This document shows positions 47,458 through 56,356 of a stretch of DNA of 64,000 bases, piece after piece. A model generated the notes under the pieces. The model saw nothing but the letters and a program-made list of their open reading frames with translations, ran no database searches and was not told the origin of the DNA. The DNA is taken from NCBI GenBank assembly GCA_964527995.1, contig CAZGRP010000004.1:62001-126000 (forward strand), read 5' to 3'. The first letter of the stretch is position 1, and the number at the start of each line of letters is the position of its first letter. The stretch is from CAZGRP01 sp964527995. GTDB taxonomy: Bacteria; Zhuqueibacterota; Zhuqueibacteria; Oceanimicrobiales; CAZGRP01. A program made the position numbers and the translations under genes.

Positions 47458-49509
47458 ATGAAACACATGCGACTGGCTTCCGTCCTTCTTGCTCTTCTTG
47501 TCGCCACCGCCGCGGCACAGCAGAAGCATCCCATCACTTTCGAAGAGATGTTCACCATGGGGCGAGTCGCCGACCCGCAGGTCTCGCCCGACGGCCAGTG
47601 GGTCGCCTTCGTCGTCACCGAATACGACATCGACGCCAACCGTGGCAACAGCGATCTCTGGCTTGTGGCCATCGACGGCAGCGAGGCGCGCCGGCTCACC
47701 TCCAATGCCGCCGCCGATTTCAGCCCGCGCTGGTCGCCCGATGGAAGGCAGCTTGCGTTCGTGTCGACGCGTTCCGGCAAGGCTCAGATCTGGCTTCTGC
47801 CCCTCGACGGCGGCGAAGCCCGGCAGCTCACCACGACTTCCACCGGGGCGAGCGGCCCGGTCTGGTCAGCCGACGGCAAGTGGATTCTGTTCACGTCGCG
47901 GGTCTATCCGGACTGCGAGAGCGACGACTGCAACCGCCGCCGCGACCAGGAACGTGCCGAAAGCAAAGTCAAGGCGAGGGTGATCGACCAGCTTTTGTTT
48001 CGCCACTGGAACAGCTGGCGCGACGGCAAATGGAGTCATCTCTTCGTCGTCTCCGCCAGCGAAGGTGGACCGGGGCGGGATTTGATTCGTGGCCGACTCG
48101 ATGTGCCCCCCATTGCCCTTGGCGGAGCGCAGGACTACGTTTTCTCACCGGACGGCAAGAACGTCACCTACGTGGCCAACACCGATCCGATGGTGGCCAT
48201 CAGCACCAACAACGACCTTTTTACCATCCCGGTTGAGGGCGGCTCACCCCGCAAGCTGACCTCCAATCCGGCCAACGACAATTATCCACAGTATTCGCCC
48301 GACGGTCGCTTCATCGCCTACCGCGCTCAGCTACGTGCCGGTTTCGAATCGGACCGCTACCGCCTGATGATCTACGATCGCCGTACGGGTCGGGTGACCA
48401 ACCTGACCGAAAACCTCGATCGTTCGATCGGTTCCTACACCTGGTCTCCGGACGGCAAGGCGATTTATTTCACCGCGGTAGATCAGGGGTACTCGTCGAT
48501 TCACCGCCTCGATGTTGCCAGCCACAGGGTGAGCCGATTGACCGAGAAGAGCTACAACGCCAATGTCGCCGTTACGCCCGATGGCAAGACGCTGATTTTT
48601 CGACGCCAGTCCATGCGGCAGCCGTTCGAGATCTATCGAGCCGACGTCAACGGCCGCAAAGTCCGTGCTCTTACGCACGTCAATGATGCCCGTCTGGCCG
48701 ACATCGACATGAACGCACCCGAAGAGGTGTGGTACGAAGGTGCTGGTGGCACGAAGGTGCATGGCTTTCTGCTCAAGCCGCCGGCCTTCGACCCGGCAAA
48801 GAAGTATCCTCTGGTGCTTCTGGTTCACGGTGGGCCGCAGGGTATGTGGGCCGACGGCTTTCATTTTCGCTGGAACGCCCAGATGTTCGCCGCTCCCGGG
48901 TACGTCGTCTTCATGCCGAATCCGCGCGGCAGTACCGGCTACGGCCAGAAGTTCACCGACGAGATCAGCCGCGATTGGGGCGGCAAGGCCTACGAAGATA
49001 TCATGCGGGGGGTCGACTATGTGCTGGCACACTACCCCTTCGTCGACAGCACCCGCATGGTGGCGGCCGGTGCCTCGTATGGCGGCTATATGATGGACTG
49101 GATTCTTGGTCACACCGACCGTTTCCGGGCGATCGTCAGCCACGACGGTGTGTTCAACACGGTGAGCATGTACTTTTCCACTGAGGAGTTGTGGTTCCCG
49201 GAGTGGGAGTTCGGCGGCACACCGTGGACGAACAAGGCCCTGTACGAGAAGTGGTCTCCGCACAACTACGTCGCCAACTTCAAGACGCCGACTCTGGTCA
49301 TCCACAGCCAGAACGACTTTCGGGTTCCGCTGGAACAGGGGCTGTCGCTTTTTACGGCGCTGCAGCGAATGAAGGTCCCTTCGCGGCTGCTCTATTTTCC
49401 GGATGAGGACCATTTTGTCACCAAGCCGCAGAACGCGCGACTGTGGTGGAAGACGATCTACGAATGGTTTGACAGGTGGTTGGGAACTGAAGCAAACGGT
49501 GGAGAATGA
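47458..49509 (+). CDS. Exported S9-family peptidase (prolyl oligopeptidase/DPP IV type)
   Basis: 683 residues. Signal peptide about 1-21 (ATAAAQQ). The first two-thirds are a WD40-like propeller (repeats of SPDGQWVAF, SPDGRQLAF, SADGKWILF, SPDGRFIAY). The C-terminal alpha/beta hydrolase has the triad Ser540 (GASYGGY), Asp620 (NDFRVP) and His652 (DEDHFV). Cleaves short peptides, often after proline. A strong AGGAGGGA precedes the ATG. It overlaps the next small gene by four bases. Confidence 0.92.
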   Translation: MKHMRLASVLLALLVATAAAQQKHPITFEEMFTMGRVADPQVSPDGQWVAFVVTEYDIDANRGNSDLWLVAIDGSEARRLTSNAAADFSPRWSPDGRQLAFVSTRSGKAQIWLLPLDGGEARQLTTTSTGASGPVWSADGKWILFTSRVYPDCESDDCNRRRDQERAESKVKARVIDQLLFRHWNSWRDGKWSHLFVVSASEGGPGRDLIRGRLDVPPIALGGAQDYVFSPDGKNVTYVANTDPMVAISTNNDLFTIPVEGGSPRKLTSNPANDNYPQYSPDGRFIAYRAQLRAGFESDRYRLMIYDRRTGRVTNLTENLDRSIGSYTWSPDGKAIYFTAVDQGYSSIHRLDVASHRVSRLTEKSYNANVAVTPDGKTLIFRRQSMRQPFEIYRADVNGRKVRALTHVNDARLADIDMNAPEEVWYEGAGGTKVHGFLLKPPAFDPAKKYPLVLLVHGGPQGMWADGFHFRWNAQMFAAPGYVVFMPNPRGSTGYGQKFTDEISRDWGGKAYEDIMRGVDYVLAHYPFVDSTRMVAAGASYGGYMMDWILGHTDRFRAIVSHDGVFNTVSMYFSTEELWFPEWEFGGTPWTNKALYEKWSPHNYVANFKTPTLVIHSQNDFRVPLEQGLSLFTALQRMKVPSRLLYFPDEDHFVTKPQNARLWWKTIYEWFDRWLGTEANGGE

Positions 49510-49775
49510 TGCCGGAACTCAAGATTGCCATCTACAAAGGCGACGAAAGCGCACCGGAGACCGTGGTCAAGATTCCGTTGCAGGCTCTCCGGATCGCCCA
49601 GTCAGTATTGCCGCATCGAGTCAGATGGGCTTTCGAAGAAGAGGGGATCGACTGGAAGGAGGTCATTCGTCTGGTCGAGGAAGAAAAGGTGTCGGGCACG
49701 CTCGTGGAGGTGCAGAAGAAGGGGCACCGCATCGTGGTCAGTGTCGAGGGCTCTGAATCGGCCGGCAGCGAATGA
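49506..49775 (+). CDS. Small conserved-looking protein coupled to the S9 peptidase
   Basis: 89 residues. The start overlaps the S9 stop. The sequence has a beta-start (ELKIAIYKGDESAPETVVKIPLQ), a helix and an acidic EEEGIDWKEVIRLVEEEKVSGTLVEVQ that resembles the short C-terminal domain found in some anti-sigma or YvlB-like proteins. No membrane segment. The role is unknown, but translational coupling suggests a link to the peptidase or a shared response. Confidence 0.65.
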   Translation: MMPELKIAIYKGDESAPETVVKIPLQALRIAQSVLPHRVRWAFEEEGIDWKEVIRLVEEEKVSGTLVEVQKKGHRIVVSVEGSESAGSE

Positions 49776-49805
49776 TTCCGGCGGCAAGGCACTGGTCATA
49801 AGAAA

Positions 49806-49833
49806 TCCCGCACCTCGAAGAGGAGATGCGGGA
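49806..49833 (-). terminator. Hairpin terminator, weak
   Basis: TCCCGCA (49806-49812) pairs with TGCGGGA (49827-49833), with inner CCTC/GAGG. On the minus strand TTTCTT follows, so it probably ends the HEAT-like gene. Confidence 0.55.
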
Positions 49834-49881
49834 GCGGTCAAGAGGAGGCGCCGGCTGGCAGGCCCTCCGCGGCGGCATGGG

Positions 49882-50280
49882 CTACGGGCGATTGCTGTCG
49901 TAATCGTTGAGAATTGCCCAAAGAGCAGCATGTAGCCTCGGCGATGTTTCGAACCGGGTGCTACGCCGGAGGAAATCCATGGCCCAGTGGTTCTGCGTCT
50001 TGTGCAGGGCCGCGAGGGCCATCATCCGGACGCCAGTGTCCTGGTGGCTACGGTAGATACGAACGATGTCGAAAATGGCTGCGTCGACATCCAGTCGGTC
50101 GCCGTAGTGGATGATCTGCGCCAGGGCGGATTGCTGCAGGCCCTGATTGGACGAGGCCAAAGCCGTCACCAGATTTGCACTGAACGATTGCCAGTCTGTT
50201 TCTTTGGCCTGGGCCGAGCGGCTGGGCTGCAACAGAAAGCCCACCAGAAACAGTGCGATGATCCAGGTCGATCTTTTCAT
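49882..50280 (-). CDS. Exported HEAT-like small protein
   Basis: 132 residues from the ATG at 50280. Signal peptide about 1-25 (PSRSAQA). The rest is helical with HEAT-like units (DIVRIYRSHQDTGVRMMALAALHKT). No catalytic motif. Single gene; a weak hairpin terminator follows. Confidence 0.65.
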   Translation of the reverse strand: MKRSTWIIALFLVGFLLQPSRSAQAKETDWQSFSANLVTALASSNQGLQQSALAQIIHYGDRLDVDAAIFDIVRIYRSHQDTGVRMMALAALHKTQNHWAMDFLRRSTRFETSPRLHAALWAILNDYDSNRP

Positions 50281-50430
50281 CCTAGCACCTCCGTGCATTG
50301 GAATGTCCGAACCTGTGGCTAGTCCTCAAGTGTACGCGTGGCAGGTGCGAAAGTTACCACCGCAAACCATTCCTGCAACGACCCCTCACAGATTCGGACT
50401 CGAACCCACCTGGTATCCATCCAATCCCTA

Positions 50431-52968
50431 TCAGCCGCCGATCGGGCTGCCTGGAGGCGGCTTCAGGGGCTGCGGAGTTGGCGCCGCTGCACTGGGCCGA
50501 CTCAGGAAGCGGGCGATGTCGTCGGCAGCCATCCTCCGGTGGGCCTCCTCGACGGGGCTCTCCGTGCGGTGCGTGGATCGCAATAGGCCCTCCAACTCGC
50601 GCAGCTTCGCCGCAGCGATGGCGCGAACATCCGGGGCAGCCTTGGTGTTTCCTGCCAGGTCGATGAGGCGGTCGACGACCACCCTTTCGACGGCTCTGGC
50701 CACGGCCGCCTGGGCACCGTCCGAAGGAGTCTTGGCCTTCCAGGTGAAATCCAAAAGACGATCAATGAGATCAGCCAGGCCGGGAAAGCGGCTGTCGCGG
50801 CTGTGCAGCTCCACCATCCTGGCGGCGCGCTCGGATTGCAGCAGGTTGGACACCGTCATGTCGGCGGCCACCGCTGCAGCCGCCACTGGGTCGAACAGCA
50901 TCGCCGTACGTTTCGGGAAAAGCTCGCGCCGGTCGTTGTAGCCGAAGGGCTGAGGCGGCAGCAACCGCAGGATTCTGTGCGGCAGGACCAGAGCTGCCGG
51001 GTCGAGCGTTTTCAGCAGAGCCTCCAGGGCCTGCCGCTGGCGCTCCGGCGGCACCCATTGCAGCGGCGTCTGGCCGTCGCCGCGCACGGCGTAGGTGTAA
51101 AAAGCTCCGCCGAGCATCTTGGCCGTTGCCTCGACCTGGTAGCGGTGATGCAGGTAGAGCGGCACCAGTGTGCGCTCGAGGGTGGCCAGCGGCCGGCCTT
51201 CGGGGATGTTTTGTTCGCCGAAACGGGCCAGGGCGATGCTGCGCACCTGCATCTCATGTTCCAGGGCGGCGACCGGATCGGATCCGTTGTCCCACAGGTT
51301 GGCCAGCGGGTGTGCCGCACCGGCAGGGCGGGCGTCGGCATCGGTGATGAAGAGAAGTTTCTTGTCAAGGGCCTCGCGCACCAGCCGGTCGAGAGCGGCG
51401 TCCTCGTCGGTGCCGGGAGGGAACTCGCTGTAGGCGTAGCGCACGGCCCAGCGGTCCCAGGCGCCGATACCGACGGCGTATGCATCGGAGAGGTCAAGAT
51501 CGCCCGAAGGGGTGATTTTGACCAGCGGCGCCGGGTAGTCCATCACCGATGCCCGACCATAGGTGCTGGCGGCAAAGTTGTGGGCGAAGCCGAGGGTGTG
51601 GCCGACCTCGTGCGCCACGAGTTGGCGGATGCGGGCCAGGGCCACTTCGACAGCGGTCGTGTTGGGGTCCAGGGACGCCAGGTAGCTCTCCTCGGGCACG
51701 GCCGCCAGCTCGCCATCGTCCCACGGGCCGGAAGCCGAGCCGAACAGGGGCTCCAGACCTTCGAATAGAAGGCGATCCTGGCGGACTCGCAACGACCCGA
51801 GATTGACATGGCCCTTGATGATCTCACCGGTACGCGGGTCGATGACCGAGCCGCCGTACGACCAGCCGCGCGTGGAGCGGTGCACCCACTCGATGACGTT
51901 GTAGCGCACGTCGAGCGGATCGGCATCCTCCGGCAGCACTTCCACACGAAAAGCGTTCTTGAACCCGGCCGCCTCGAAAGCCTGGTTCCACCAACTGGCC
52001 CCCTCGATCAAGGCGGAGCGCACCGGTTCGGGTGCACCGGGATCGACGTAGTAGACGATCGGCTTCACCGGCTCGGAGACGGCCGCATTGGGGTCCTTCT
52101 TCTTGAGGCGATGCCGGGCGATGAAGCGTTTCTGCAATGGCTGGTCGATGGGGGTGGCGTAGTCGGCGAAGCTGATGCCGAAGGCGCCGGCACGGGGATC
52201 GAAGCGACGCGGCTGGTAATCGTCGTCGGGGAGCTGGATGAAGGAGAGGTGCTGGCGAACGGTTACAGCCTCGGGAGTCGGAGCGGTTTCGACCACCAGC
52301 GGTCCTGGCTCCGAAGAGACAAAGGTGAGGATGACCTCGAATTCGGTGTTCTTCGGGAAGGCCTTTGTGCGCGGCAGATAGACGGCAGAGCGGGACCTGT
52401 CGAGTTTGAAGTTTCCCTGGCCGCGTTGCTTGAGACGCCGGGCCACATAGTGGGCATCGCGGAAGAGGAAGTCGGTGGCATCGACCAGGACGCGGCCGTT
52501 GGATTCGGCCGCGATCTCGCTACCCCACAGGATCGATTGAGCAAACGATTCCTCCACGGCCCGCTTTTCAGCCGGATTGTCGGTGGTCGCGCGGTATCGC
52601 AGGTTGCGCTGCCAGAGAAGCACTTTGGGCCCGACGCGGACAAACTTGACCACACGGTCGCGCCCCAACTGGCCGCGGTCGAGTCCCACCGGGTTGGAGC
52701 CCAGGCCGGTGCTGAGAGAGTTCACGTAGAGGAATTCCTGGTTGAAGCGCGGGATCTCCAGCCAGATCTTGCCGGTGCGGCTGTCCCAGTAGAAGGGGAA
52801 ATAGCCGTCATGGCGTTCCATGCCGGCGGTCTTCTCGGCGATGGTGGGGACTTTGGCTTTCGCCTTCTGCGTCGCCTGCTTCTGGACCGTGGCGAGCGTG
52901 TCCCCATGAAACCAGGCCACCGCAAGAAGCACCGAGCTGATCATCGGGATGCTTTTCTGAAATCTCAT
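50431..52968 (-). CDS. Exported zinc-dependent metalloprotease (DUF5117/DUF4953 type)
   Basis: 845 residues from the ATG at 52968, which has AGGAGG upstream. Signal peptide about 1-24. The N-terminal DUF5117-like part (KIWLEIPRFNQEFLYVNSLSTGLGSN) is followed by the zinc motif HEVGHTLGFAHNFAAS. The HExxHxxGxxH form includes the third His ligand, so it is a metzincin-like site. Cuts proteins in the periplasm or outside the cell. These proteins are frequent in Bacteroidetes and related groups. It has its own consensus promoter at 53002. Confidence 0.9.
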   Translation of the reverse strand: MRFQKSIPMISSVLLAVAWFHGDTLATVQKQATQKAKAKVPTIAEKTAGMERHDGYFPFYWDSRTGKIWLEIPRFNQEFLYVNSLSTGLGSNPVGLDRGQLGRDRVVKFVRVGPKVLLWQRNLRYRATTDNPAEKRAVEESFAQSILWGSEIAAESNGRVLVDATDFLFRDAHYVARRLKQRGQGNFKLDRSRSAVYLPRTKAFPKNTEFEVILTFVSSEPGPLVVETAPTPEAVTVRQHLSFIQLPDDDYQPRRFDPRAGAFGISFADYATPIDQPLQKRFIARHRLKKKDPNAAVSEPVKPIVYYVDPGAPEPVRSALIEGASWWNQAFEAAGFKNAFRVEVLPEDADPLDVRYNVIEWVHRSTRGWSYGGSVIDPRTGEIIKGHVNLGSLRVRQDRLLFEGLEPLFGSASGPWDDGELAAVPEESYLASLDPNTTAVEVALARIRQLVAHEVGHTLGFAHNFAASTYGRASVMDYPAPLVKITPSGDLDLSDAYAVGIGAWDRWAVRYAYSEFPPGTDEDAALDRLVREALDKKLLFITDADARPAGAAHPLANLWDNGSDPVAALEHEMQVRSIALARFGEQNIPEGRPLATLERTLVPLYLHHRYQVEATAKMLGGAFYTYAVRGDGQTPLQWVPPERQRQALEALLKTLDPAALVLPHRILRLLPPQPFGYNDRRELFPKRTAMLFDPVAAAAVAADMTVSNLLQSERAARMVELHSRDSRFPGLADLIDRLLDFTWKAKTPSDGAQAAVARAVERVVVDRLIDLAGNTKAAPDVRAIAAAKLRELEGLLRSTHRTESPVEEAHRRMAADDIARFLSRPSAAAPTPQPLKPPPGSPIGG

Positions 52969-53001
52969 CTCCGTCGCCTCCTGTTTTTTTTTGGACTCCG
53001 C

Positions 53002-53030
53002 AATATAGGCCTGCAGCGGGCGGTTGTCAA
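53002..53030 (-). promoter_or_regulatory. Promoter of the zinc metalloprotease gene
   Basis: Minus-strand TTGACA (53030-53025), 17 bases, TATATT (53007-53002), about 34 bases before the ATG at 52968. Confidence 0.8.
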
Positions 53031-53049
53031 GAGGAACCGTGGGGAGAGT

Positions 53050-53085
53050 CAGAGGCAAAGCTTCTTCGAAGAAGGTTTGCCTCTG
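53050..53085. repeat. Hairpin repeat, left copy
   Basis: CAGAGGCAAA (53050-53059) pairs with TTTGCCTCTG (53076-53085), with inner CTTCTT/AAGAAG. It resembles the hairpin at 54558 with compensating base changes. Confidence 0.65.
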
Positions 53086-53152
53086 CGTTCTCGGGTAACC
53101 CCTGACGTACGAGTCGTGGCGCAGGCATCTTACTCGCGGTTGTCCCCAAAGC

Positions 53153-54550
53153 TTGCCTTTTCAGTCAATCCCGCGCAACCGGGAATCTATAGCCTATTCA
53201 TTTTTCTGGATTCCTGCTCCCCGCTTTCGCGAGAATGACCCACTACTGAATCCGTTTGTGAATCCGGCCAAGGGCGCCCGTGTCAGGGGATATCGCCTGT
53301 TTGGCTCACCGACCTTCTACAGCATCTCCGACAACAACGGGGCTGCTCGAACGCTCCCCTTGGGCGCGCTGATTGGCTCTGAAAAATGGTTCGGTGGCGT
53401 TTCGGTAGCGGTGCAGCAACTTGGAGCAGCAGAGCCTCCAGACTTCTTCGCTGTTCGACGCACCGTCGATTTTCTGCCCAGCAGAAACTTGTTGCTGAGT
53501 GAAAAGAACTCCAACAATCTGTACGTCTCCGGATTGCTCGGCACCATGCTCCCAGGTTCCGAGGTTTCGGTTGCCGCGGGCGTGTCCTGGTTCAGCTTGG
53601 AGGCTGTCGACGGTGTCGAGCTTCTCTATGCGCGCAGCCAGGGTGTCGAACAGTTCGGTCAGATGGTGGACTTTCGTATCGGGCTATTGGGGGAGTTGCA
53701 GGGCCAGCGGTCGTTCGAGGTGTTGCTGCTGCACAATCGATTGGACATGACGCACGATGTCAGCTACCCCGTCTGGTTTGTTGACGAGGCTACCGGTCGG
53801 TCCTCGGTGGCCAGCAGGGTGGAAAGGAATCTCGACCGTACACGCACCTGGGGCCTGCATCTGGGATACGTCGGGCCGCTTTCTGGAGAGGACTGGCGAA
53901 TCGGCGGCGTTCTCACGGTCAACCGAAAATCCCATCCCAAGATCCCCAACTACGAACTGATGAACATTCCGCGCGATCCGGGGAACTCGTGGGCCTTCAA
54001 CATCGGTACGGGCGTATCGAGAACAAACGGTCCTGCCACTTTTGGTCTGGACCTCATCCTCGAGCCGATATGGAGCAACACCTGGGCCGAGGCTGCTGAA
54101 CCGGTACGAACCCGAAGCGGCCGGATCATTCCGGTGGGGCAGACAACGGTGGACAATGATTTTCGATTCACCAACTGGCTGTTGCGTGTCGGAATCGGCC
54201 GGCAGAAAGAAGTGTTCGGATTTCAATTAGGGTTACAGGTTCACTGGATCCGGTATCAGCTCGACCAACACAACAAGGTCGAGGAGTTCCAGCGACTACA
54301 GAAGGAGAGCTGGGCGGAATGGACACCGAGTGTCAGTCTGAGCTGGACTTTCCCCGAGTTTCAGATCCGCTACACGGGTCGCCTGACTACCGGCACGGGG
54401 CGGCCGGGGGTAGCCCGGAGGAATTGGGCACGTGCAGAAGCCGCATTGGATAGCGGTGATTTTATTGTCGCCCCCAGCGCTCCTTTAACCTTGCGAGAAG
54501 CTCTGGTGCTGACGCACCAGATTTCCATTTCGATTCCGATTCGTAATTGA
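53153..54550 (+). CDS. Outer-membrane beta-barrel protein, apparently 5'-truncated
   Basis: The open frame codes for a barrel-like protein (LLNPFVNPAKGARVRGYRLFGSPTFYSISDNNGAART, many strands, ending VLTHQISISIPIRN). But no signal peptide precedes it. The first 35 codons run through a REP-like repeat (53206-53239), and neither a ribosome site nor a good start codon is near 53153. The protein-like sequence begins near 53245. Either the 5' end was lost or replaced, making a pseudogene, or the protein is translated from an unusual start. A 465-residue frame without internal stops suggests recent loss. Confidence 0.6.
   Translation: MPFQSIPRNRESIAYSFFWIPAPRFRENDPLLNPFVNPAKGARVRGYRLFGSPTFYSISDNNGAARTLPLGALIGSEKWFGGVSVAVQQLGAAEPPDFFAVRRTVDFLPSRNLLLSEKNSNNLYVSGLLGTMLPGSEVSVAAGVSWFSLEAVDGVELLYARSQGVEQFGQMVDFRIGLLGELQGQRSFEVLLLHNRLDMTHDVSYPVWFVDEATGRSSVASRVERNLDRTRTWGLHLGYVGPLSGEDWRIGGVLTVNRKSHPKIPNYELMNIPRDPGNSWAFNIGTGVSRTNGPATFGLDLILEPIWSNTWAEAAEPVRTRSGRIIPVGQTTVDNDFRFTNWLLRVGIGRQKEVFGFQLGLQVHWIRYQLDQHNKVEEFQRLQKESWAEWTPSVSLSWTFPEFQIRYTGRLTTGTGRPGVARRNWARAEAALDSGDFIVAPSAPLTLREALVLTHQISISIPIRN
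53206..53239. repeat. REP-like palindromic repeat
   Basis: The stretch from CTGGATTCC to CGCGAGAATGAC resembles the widespread repeat with TGGATTCCCGC and GCGGGAATGAC arms. It sits where the barrel gene's signal sequence should be. Confidence 0.55.
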
Positions 54551-54557
54551 AGAGACA

Positions 54558-54590
54558 AGAAGCCAACCTTCTCCGAGAAGATTGGCTTCT
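54558..54590. repeat. Hairpin repeat, right copy
   Basis: AGAAGCCAA (54558-54566) pairs with TTGGCTTCT (54582-54590), with inner CTTCT/AGAAG. Seven bases after the barrel stop codon; it could also act as a terminator without a T-run. Confidence 0.6.
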
Positions 54591-54612
54591 CACCCGGGAT
54601 TCTTGGAGTGAT

Positions 54613-54644
54613 GGAGTGGTCAAAGCACGCCGCTCCGCCACTCC
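54613..54644. repeat. GGAGTGG/CCACTCC inverted repeat
   Basis: GGAGTGG (54613-54619) and CCACTCC (54638-54644), within repeated GGAGT/ACTCC units to about 54660; a repeat-rich spacer between the barrel gene and the DsbD-like gene. Confidence 0.45.
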
Positions 54645-54694
54645 AGTTCTCCAATACTCCGATAGCGTAACATCAGAAACAACAGCTCATTTCC

Positions 54695-55168
54695 TCACTT
54701 CCTGCGGACCACGAACCTCAGAGGTATCTCCACGGTCTTGAAGCTGCACCACCCCTCCTTGTCAGAACAGAAGTAGTAGGTGACCTGGACAGCCGATTTG
54801 TGGACTCCGGTCGCGGCTCTTTCCGGCACGACCGCCGGGAAGACCAGCGGCCTGGTGACGTCGAGGACGCGGTAGCCGGCGCGGCTGACGGCGCCCATTC
54901 GCGTCGAATCGGGTTCAAACCTGTCTTTGAGTAGATGGAGTGGTGTTTTCTGTGGCATTTGCAGAGTCAGCGGCGGGATGGCGTTCACATGATAGCCGGC
55001 GTCCACTTTGAACGACAGGTTGAGGCGAGCAGTATCGCCGGCTGCAACCGTGTCGGGCTGGAGCCACCCTCGCACCTGCACGGCGTCGCGCACGGGCTGC
55101 GCCCAGGCGCTGGCCGCCGACCACAGGCCAAGCAGCAAGACGCACAGTCGGGCATGAAACGGTTTCAT
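54695..55168 (-). CDS. DsbD N-terminal domain-like exported protein
   Basis: 157 residues. Signal peptide about 1-23 (SAWAQP). The mature part is an immunoglobulin-like beta sandwich. It has the pattern of the DsbD alpha domain, including GYHVNAIPPLT and the terminal pair YYFCSDKEGWC with Cys-x6-Cys, the redox pair position of that domain. It lacks the membrane and thioredoxin parts of full DsbD, so it would pass electrons from or to another protein such as CcdA (44516). Its start overlaps the mogA stop by four bases. Confidence 0.8.
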   Translation of the reverse strand: MKPFHARLCVLLLGLWSAASAWAQPVRDAVQVRGWLQPDTVAAGDTARLNLSFKVDAGYHVNAIPPLTLQMPQKTPLHLLKDRFEPDSTRMGAVSRAGYRVLDVTRPLVFPAVVPERAATGVHKSAVQVTYYFCSDKEGWCSFKTVEIPLRFVVRRK

Positions 55169-55695
55169 TCTCTTCCTTCGCCTCGGCCCGCTGCCTCGTG
55201 CCGGTGTTCCTGTTCCGACCGCACCCGATTTTGCAGGATGGCGATGGCGTGGGGGATCGCCGGTAGCACCGCTTCCAGGCTTTCGCGGGCCCCCTTCGGG
55301 CTTCCCGGCAAGTTCACGATCAGGCTCTCGCCGCGCACCCCCACCACGGCGCGCGAGAGCATGGCGTGCGGTGTGCTCTGCAGCCCGCGCAGCAGCATGG
55401 CGCCTTCCATGCCCGGCACCCGCCGGTCGATGACTTCGAGGGTGGCCTCGGGGGTGAAGTCGTACGGCGACAGCCCGGTTCCGCCGGTGGTGAGCACCAG
55501 GTCGGCGTGCAGATTGTCACAAAGTCGTTTCAGCTCCCAGGCGATCTGCTTGCGATCGTCGGGGATGATCTTCGTTTCGATGATGTCGGCGTCAATCTGG
55601 GCTGCCATGTCGCGCACCAGGGCGCCGCTGGTATCTTCACGCTCGCCGCGGCTGCCGCGGGTCGAGATGGTCAGAATAGCGACTCGCAGCTGCAT
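55165..55695 (-). CDS. Molybdopterin adenylyltransferase (MogA/MoaB family)
   Basis: 176 residues. The signature LVLTTGGTGLSPYDFTPEATLEVIDRRVPGMEGAML and NLPGSPKGARESLEAVLP are intact. It adenylates molybdopterin before molybdenum insertion. There are no other molybdenum cofactor genes in the window. It starts one base after the ptsN-like gene stop and overlaps the DsbD-like gene, so the three genes form an operon. Confidence 0.92.
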   Translation of the reverse strand: MQLRVAILTISTRGSRGEREDTSGALVRDMAAQIDADIIETKIIPDDRKQIAWELKRLCDNLHADLVLTTGGTGLSPYDFTPEATLEVIDRRVPGMEGAMLLRGLQSTPHAMLSRAVVGVRGESLIVNLPGSPKGARESLEAVLPAIPHAIAILQNRVRSEQEHRHEAAGRGEGRE

Positions 55696-56169
55696 TTACC
55701 GCTCCCGGTTGCCGGCCAGAAGGATCTGCTTGACTTCCGCCGGTGTTTCGGCCCTCAACAGGTCGCGACGGATCGATTCCCGGCGCAGCAGGGCGCAAAG
55801 TTGAGCCAGACATCGAAGATAGAGCTCTACCTGCTCCTCAGGCGTGCCGAACAGAAAGAGCAGACGCACGGGCTCGCTGTCAAGGGAAACGTAATCGACA
55901 GGACGAGCCAGGCGGCCGATCACGATCACCGGCTCTTTGAGGTAGCGAGTCCTGCCGTGCGGAAAGGCTACGCCGCGTCCCACGCCTGTCGACTGGTTGG
56001 TCTCGCGGGCCACTACCTCTCTGAAAAAAGCTTCCGGCTCGGTGAGCAATCCGCGCGCGACCAGGAGATCCACCATCTGTCGGAAAGCTTCGAATTTGTC
56101 CGTGGCGGAAATATCGAGGAGGATCAGATCCTCGCGGATCGTCTCCGCCAGCTCAGATGTTTCGTCCAT
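55696..56169 (-). CDS. PTS IIA-like nitrogen-regulatory/fructose-type protein (PtsN-like)
   Basis: 157 residues. The IIA fold: ILLDISATDKFEAFRQMVDLLVARGLLTEPEAFFREVVARE, then the phosphoacceptor His in VAFPHGRTRYLKEPVIVIGRL, and VRLLFLFGTPEEQVELYLRCLAQL. Such proteins act in phosphotransfer regulation rather than sugar uptake when no IIB/IIC genes lie nearby, as here. ATG at 56169; the promoter lies at 56211. Confidence 0.88.
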   Translation of the reverse strand: MDETSELAETIREDLILLDISATDKFEAFRQMVDLLVARGLLTEPEAFFREVVARETNQSTGVGRGVAFPHGRTRYLKEPVIVIGRLARPVDYVSLDSEPVRLLFLFGTPEEQVELYLRCLAQLCALLRRESIRRDLLRAETPAEVKQILLAGNRER

Positions 56170-56210
56170 GCTTCCCGGCCTGAGACGACAGCACTCTTCG
56201 ATCCTACACG

Positions 56211-56239
56211 AATATAGCCTCTTGCCGTCACAAAATCAA
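56211..56239 (-). promoter_or_regulatory. Promoter of the PtsN-like/MogA/DsbD-like operon
   Basis: Minus-strand TTGATT (56239-56234), 17 bases, TATATT (56216-56211). Confidence 0.7.
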
Positions 56240-56278
56240 TCACTCGATGAACCGATCATCCAGCGGCATGATCCACAC

Positions 56279-56307
56279 TTGACAATCTCTCGAACGCTGG
56301 TTACCTT
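56279..56307 (+). promoter_or_regulatory. Promoter candidate of the large glycosidase gene
   Basis: TTGACA, 17 bases, TACCTT, 50 bases before the ATG at 56357. Confidence 0.5.
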
Positions 56308-56356
56308 GACGCACGACGTGCGGTCGGCGAGGGAATATGCAGAAACAGGTGGGAAG

